Shown here one piece after another: positions 62,535-64,000 of a stretch of 64,000 nucleotides of DNA. The stretch comes from a virus. How positions within the stretch are numbered: the stretch's first letter is position 1; every line of letters begins with the position of its first letter. A model generated the notes under the pieces. It was not told the origin of the DNA, did no database searches, and saw only the letters and a program-made list of their open reading frames with translations. Position numbers and translations under genes: made by a program. The stretch spans positions 23,528-87,527 of IMG/VR virus record IMGVR_UViG_3300046454_000714, one strand, 5' to 3'.

Positions 62535-62595
62535 TGCATATATGCAGACCAGCGCGCGGCAGGCATGATCAGCCCTGCGAGCCCTGGCATATGCC
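62535..62595. promoter_or_regulatory. Two AT-centred palindromes upstream of the XRE gene
   Basis: TGCATATATGCA (62535-62546) and GGCATATGCC (62586-62595) share the GCATATNNGC theme, 40 bp apart. They are candidate operators for the XRE repressor. Confidence 0.55.
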
Positions 62596-62621
62596 GTAGG
62601 GCTCGATGTAGTGTCCTAGAT

Positions 62622-62637
62622 TCGAACAGGTGTTCAC
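62622..62637 (+). promoter_or_regulatory. SOS-box-like site near the integrase end
   Basis: TCGAACAGGTGTTCAC matches 14 of 16 positions of the TCGAACRNRTGTTCGA form, with both GAAC/GTTC half-sites intact. It lies in a 584-bp gap (62473-63056) with no convincing gene. Confidence 0.65.
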
Positions 62638-62754
62638 TCGAAGGAGTGAACAACCGCATTGACCTGCAACCGTTAGGCAATACGGAAGGCCAGGCACCCA
62701 AGAACGTGCCGGTGAGCCACGGTGGGGCGCCCTCCGTTGTGGTGGCCGGCGCGA

Positions 62755-62795
62755 GCGCACCCTCAGTCGAGAGGCTGGGGGTGCGCGCTCGTTTT
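62755..62795 (+). terminator. Rightward terminator after the SOS-like box
   Basis: GCGCACCCTCAG and CTGGGGGTGCGC form a 12-bp stem with one G-T pair, followed by GCTCGTTTT. It would end a short transcript starting near 62640. Confidence 0.65.
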
Positions 62796-62816
62796 GGGAG
62801 ACGGTTTGGGAGACGG
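62793..62816. repeat. Exact tandem 12-bp repeat near the integrase gene
   Basis: TTTGGGAGACGG occurs twice with no spacer. Tandem repeats near int can be arm-type integrase sites; this is not shown here. Confidence 0.6.
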
Positions 62817-62970
62817 TCACCCAGGTCGGACCCAAGCGGGCACCCAACGAATCCAGCCGAACGCAAGCGGATTCCGATGCTGTACTGGCGAGACACTGAA
62901 TCGCCGCAGGTAAGGAGCACCCAACGAGGGGTCTGGGGCGACGCGGGGGATCGTCTCAGGCGGGCGGTAC

Positions 62971-63003
62971 GGGGGTCTGCGCAAGGTCGCGCGGCCCCCT
63001 TTT
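62971..63003 (+). terminator. Terminator facing the integrase stop
   Basis: GGGGGTC and GGCCCCC pair around a 16-nt loop, followed by TTTT. It separates the non-coding region from the convergent integrase gene. Confidence 0.6.
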
Positions 63004-63056
63004 CCATGCAGCAGGACACGCGTAGAGCGATGATCCTGAACCCGCCTGCGTGATCT

Positions 63057-64000
63057 TCATTCTTCGTCCTGGGAGATTTCTGGGAGATCCACTTTCGGTC
63101 CGCGCTCCGAACGCCGCGGGCGAGGCTCCTCCCACTCCCGGTGGTGGTCCTTCACTCCCGCCGAGGCCTCCCACAGCTTCTGCAGATCCGCCGCGATGTC
63201 CAACTCCATCGGCAGCGTCGTGTGGCTGTAGGTCCCCTCAACTCCAGGGATAACGTGCCGCATCCGCTCCTCGACCGCAACCCTCGGATGCTTCAGCTCA
63301 TCGAGCCACACCTTCATGCTGTGGCGCAGGCCGTGCGGCACCATGTCCTCGATCCCGGCGACCGCCTTCATGTCCGGCAGCCGCGCGGGCCGGCCGAGCT
63401 TGTCCGGCGTGGCCGTGTGGCCATCGACCCAGCGGCGCCAGATGTCCGAGTAGAAGTAGGCAGACGTCGACATCTTCTTGCCGTTGGCCGACGGGAACAC
63501 CCACGGCGACTTGTGCGAGGCCAGCACCTCGCGCAGCAGCTCCGCGAGGAACGGCGGCAGGACGATGCTGCCCGAACTCCCGTACTTCGGATCGACCTGG
63601 GCCGGCTTGCCGTCGACGTACTGGTGCTGCTCCTCCACCAGTAGCCGGAAGCCCTGCCCGTGGTCTTCGAGGACCAGATGTTCCCGGCGCAGGCCGGCCG
63701 CCTCGGATATGCGCAGCCCGCAGTAGGCGATTGTGAGGACGAGGCCGTAGCCGACGACGCCGCGCATCTCCCGGGCGTTGCGGGCCAGCAGCAGGGCCTG
63801 GCGCGGGGTCGCGAGGACAGTGTCGTCCTTCTTCGGCTTGCCCTTGTACTTGCCGCGGCGGCGCGCCTTCAGGGTGGGGACCGGGTTGTCGGCGCGGACC
63901 TTCGAGGCGACGGCGTCGTCGAACATGACCCGCATCACCGACATGACCGACTTGACATAGCGGGGCTTGTACCGCTTACGCAGCTGCTGCTCCCAGATCT
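63057..64000 (-). CDS. int: Tyrosine-family integrase, N-terminus beyond the window
   Basis: 314 codons are visible and the frame continues past the edge. C-G-L-R-I-S-E-A-A-G-L holds the first catalytic Arg; V-P-H-G-L-R-H-S the H-x-x-R; and G-V-E-G-T-Y-S-H-T-T the Tyr. A basic C-terminal tail follows. It would catalyse site-specific integration and excision. The attachment site is not identified but may lie near 62.5-63 kb or off the window. Confidence 0.9.
   Translation of the reverse strand, partial: IWEQQLRKRYKPRYVKSVMSVMRVMFDDAVASKVRADNPVPTLKARRRGKYKGKPKKDDTVLATPRQALLLARNAREMRGVVGYGLVLTIAYCGLRISEAAGLRREHLVLEDHGQGFRLLVEEQHQYVDGKPAQVDPKYGSSGSIVLPPFLAELLREVLASHKSPWVFPSANGKKMSTSAYFYSDIWRRWVDGHTATPDKLGRPARLPDMKAVAGIEDMVPHGLRHSMKVWLDELKHPRVAVEERMRHVIPGVEGTYSHTTLPMELDIAADLQKLWEASAGVKDHHREWEEPRPRRSERGPKVDLPEISQDEE

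Noticed and set aside
62646-63053. A 136-codon rightward frame from GTG 62646 in the integrase-side gap.
   Set aside because: The AAGGAG would abut the start codon directly, codon use is unlike the neighbours (TTA, many CGR and AGG), and two terminator hairpins lie inside it.

Overview
The window is high-GC actinobacterial DNA, most likely Streptomyces: GTG and TTG starts are frequent, start/stop overlaps of the ATGA or GTGA type are common, and the conserved genes resemble Streptomyces families. It reads as most of a temperate, long-tailed (siphovirus-type) phage or prophage. The right edge cuts through a tyrosine integrase and the left edge through a leftward accessory gene, so neither boundary is inside the window. 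No convincing tRNA, rRNA, CRISPR array or transposase was seen.

Layout. 1-2.5 kb: leftward genes (partial DUF6907-like, endonuclease VII), a PPOX/F420 oxidoreductase-like gene and a GntR/UTRA (KorSA-like) repressor. Two near-identical palindromes with core CTTGGATATCCAAG sit just downstream of two predicted promoters, one leftward and one rightward. 2.5-13.6 kb: a rightward operon of very small genes starting with an excisionase-like HTH protein. It leads to a conjugation-type module: a DUF2637-like membrane protein, a TraB/FtsK DNA translocase, a repeat cluster directly after the translocase gene, and small membrane proteins. This resembles the transfer region of actinomycete integrative and conjugative elements (AICEs) set inside a phage. 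13.6-14.2 kb: a small HTH gene facing a second rightward operon across overlapping divergent promoters with three operator half-sites. 14.2-21.7 kb: tightly overlapping small genes, including MazG-like, DUF3560, DUF6221 and GIY-YIG proteins. 21.7-27.7 kb: a hairpin-rich non-coding stretch, tail-fibre-like genes (one with fourteen 20-residue repeats) and two HNH endonucleases.

27.8-54.1 kb: the late operon. In order: terminase small and large subunits, portal, MuF head protein carrying an intein, scaffold, Prp-like cysteine protease, major capsid protein, connectors, tail tube, tail assembly chaperone with a canonical -1 frameshift site, tape measure (1,762 residues), baseplate and fibre genes, endolysin, two holin-like proteins and a collagen-like membrane protein. 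A strong terminator follows. Gene order and families fit head assembly with proteolytic maturation and a tail of roughly 250 nm.

54.1-64 kb: a leftward three-gene cassette with its own promoter and terminator, a serine resolvase preceded by a res-like site, a second endonuclease VII, a likely structured non-coding RNA, a LexA-like N-terminal-domain protein under an SOS-like box, small accessory genes, several small repressors with palindromic operators, a truncated recombinase-like gene, an XRE repressor, a second SOS-like box, and the integrase.

The strongest observations are: an intein whose coding strand is overlapped along nearly its whole length by a Vsr-like homing endonuclease gene on the opposite strand; a Prp-type protease gene between scaffold and capsid genes whose products share a W-F-[KR]-L-[DN]-R-H motif near the N-terminus; a phage carrying an AICE-like transfer module; and several unexplained regulatory repeats. 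No replication initiator, helicase, primase or polymerase was recognised. All family calls come from reading the translations; none was checked against a database.
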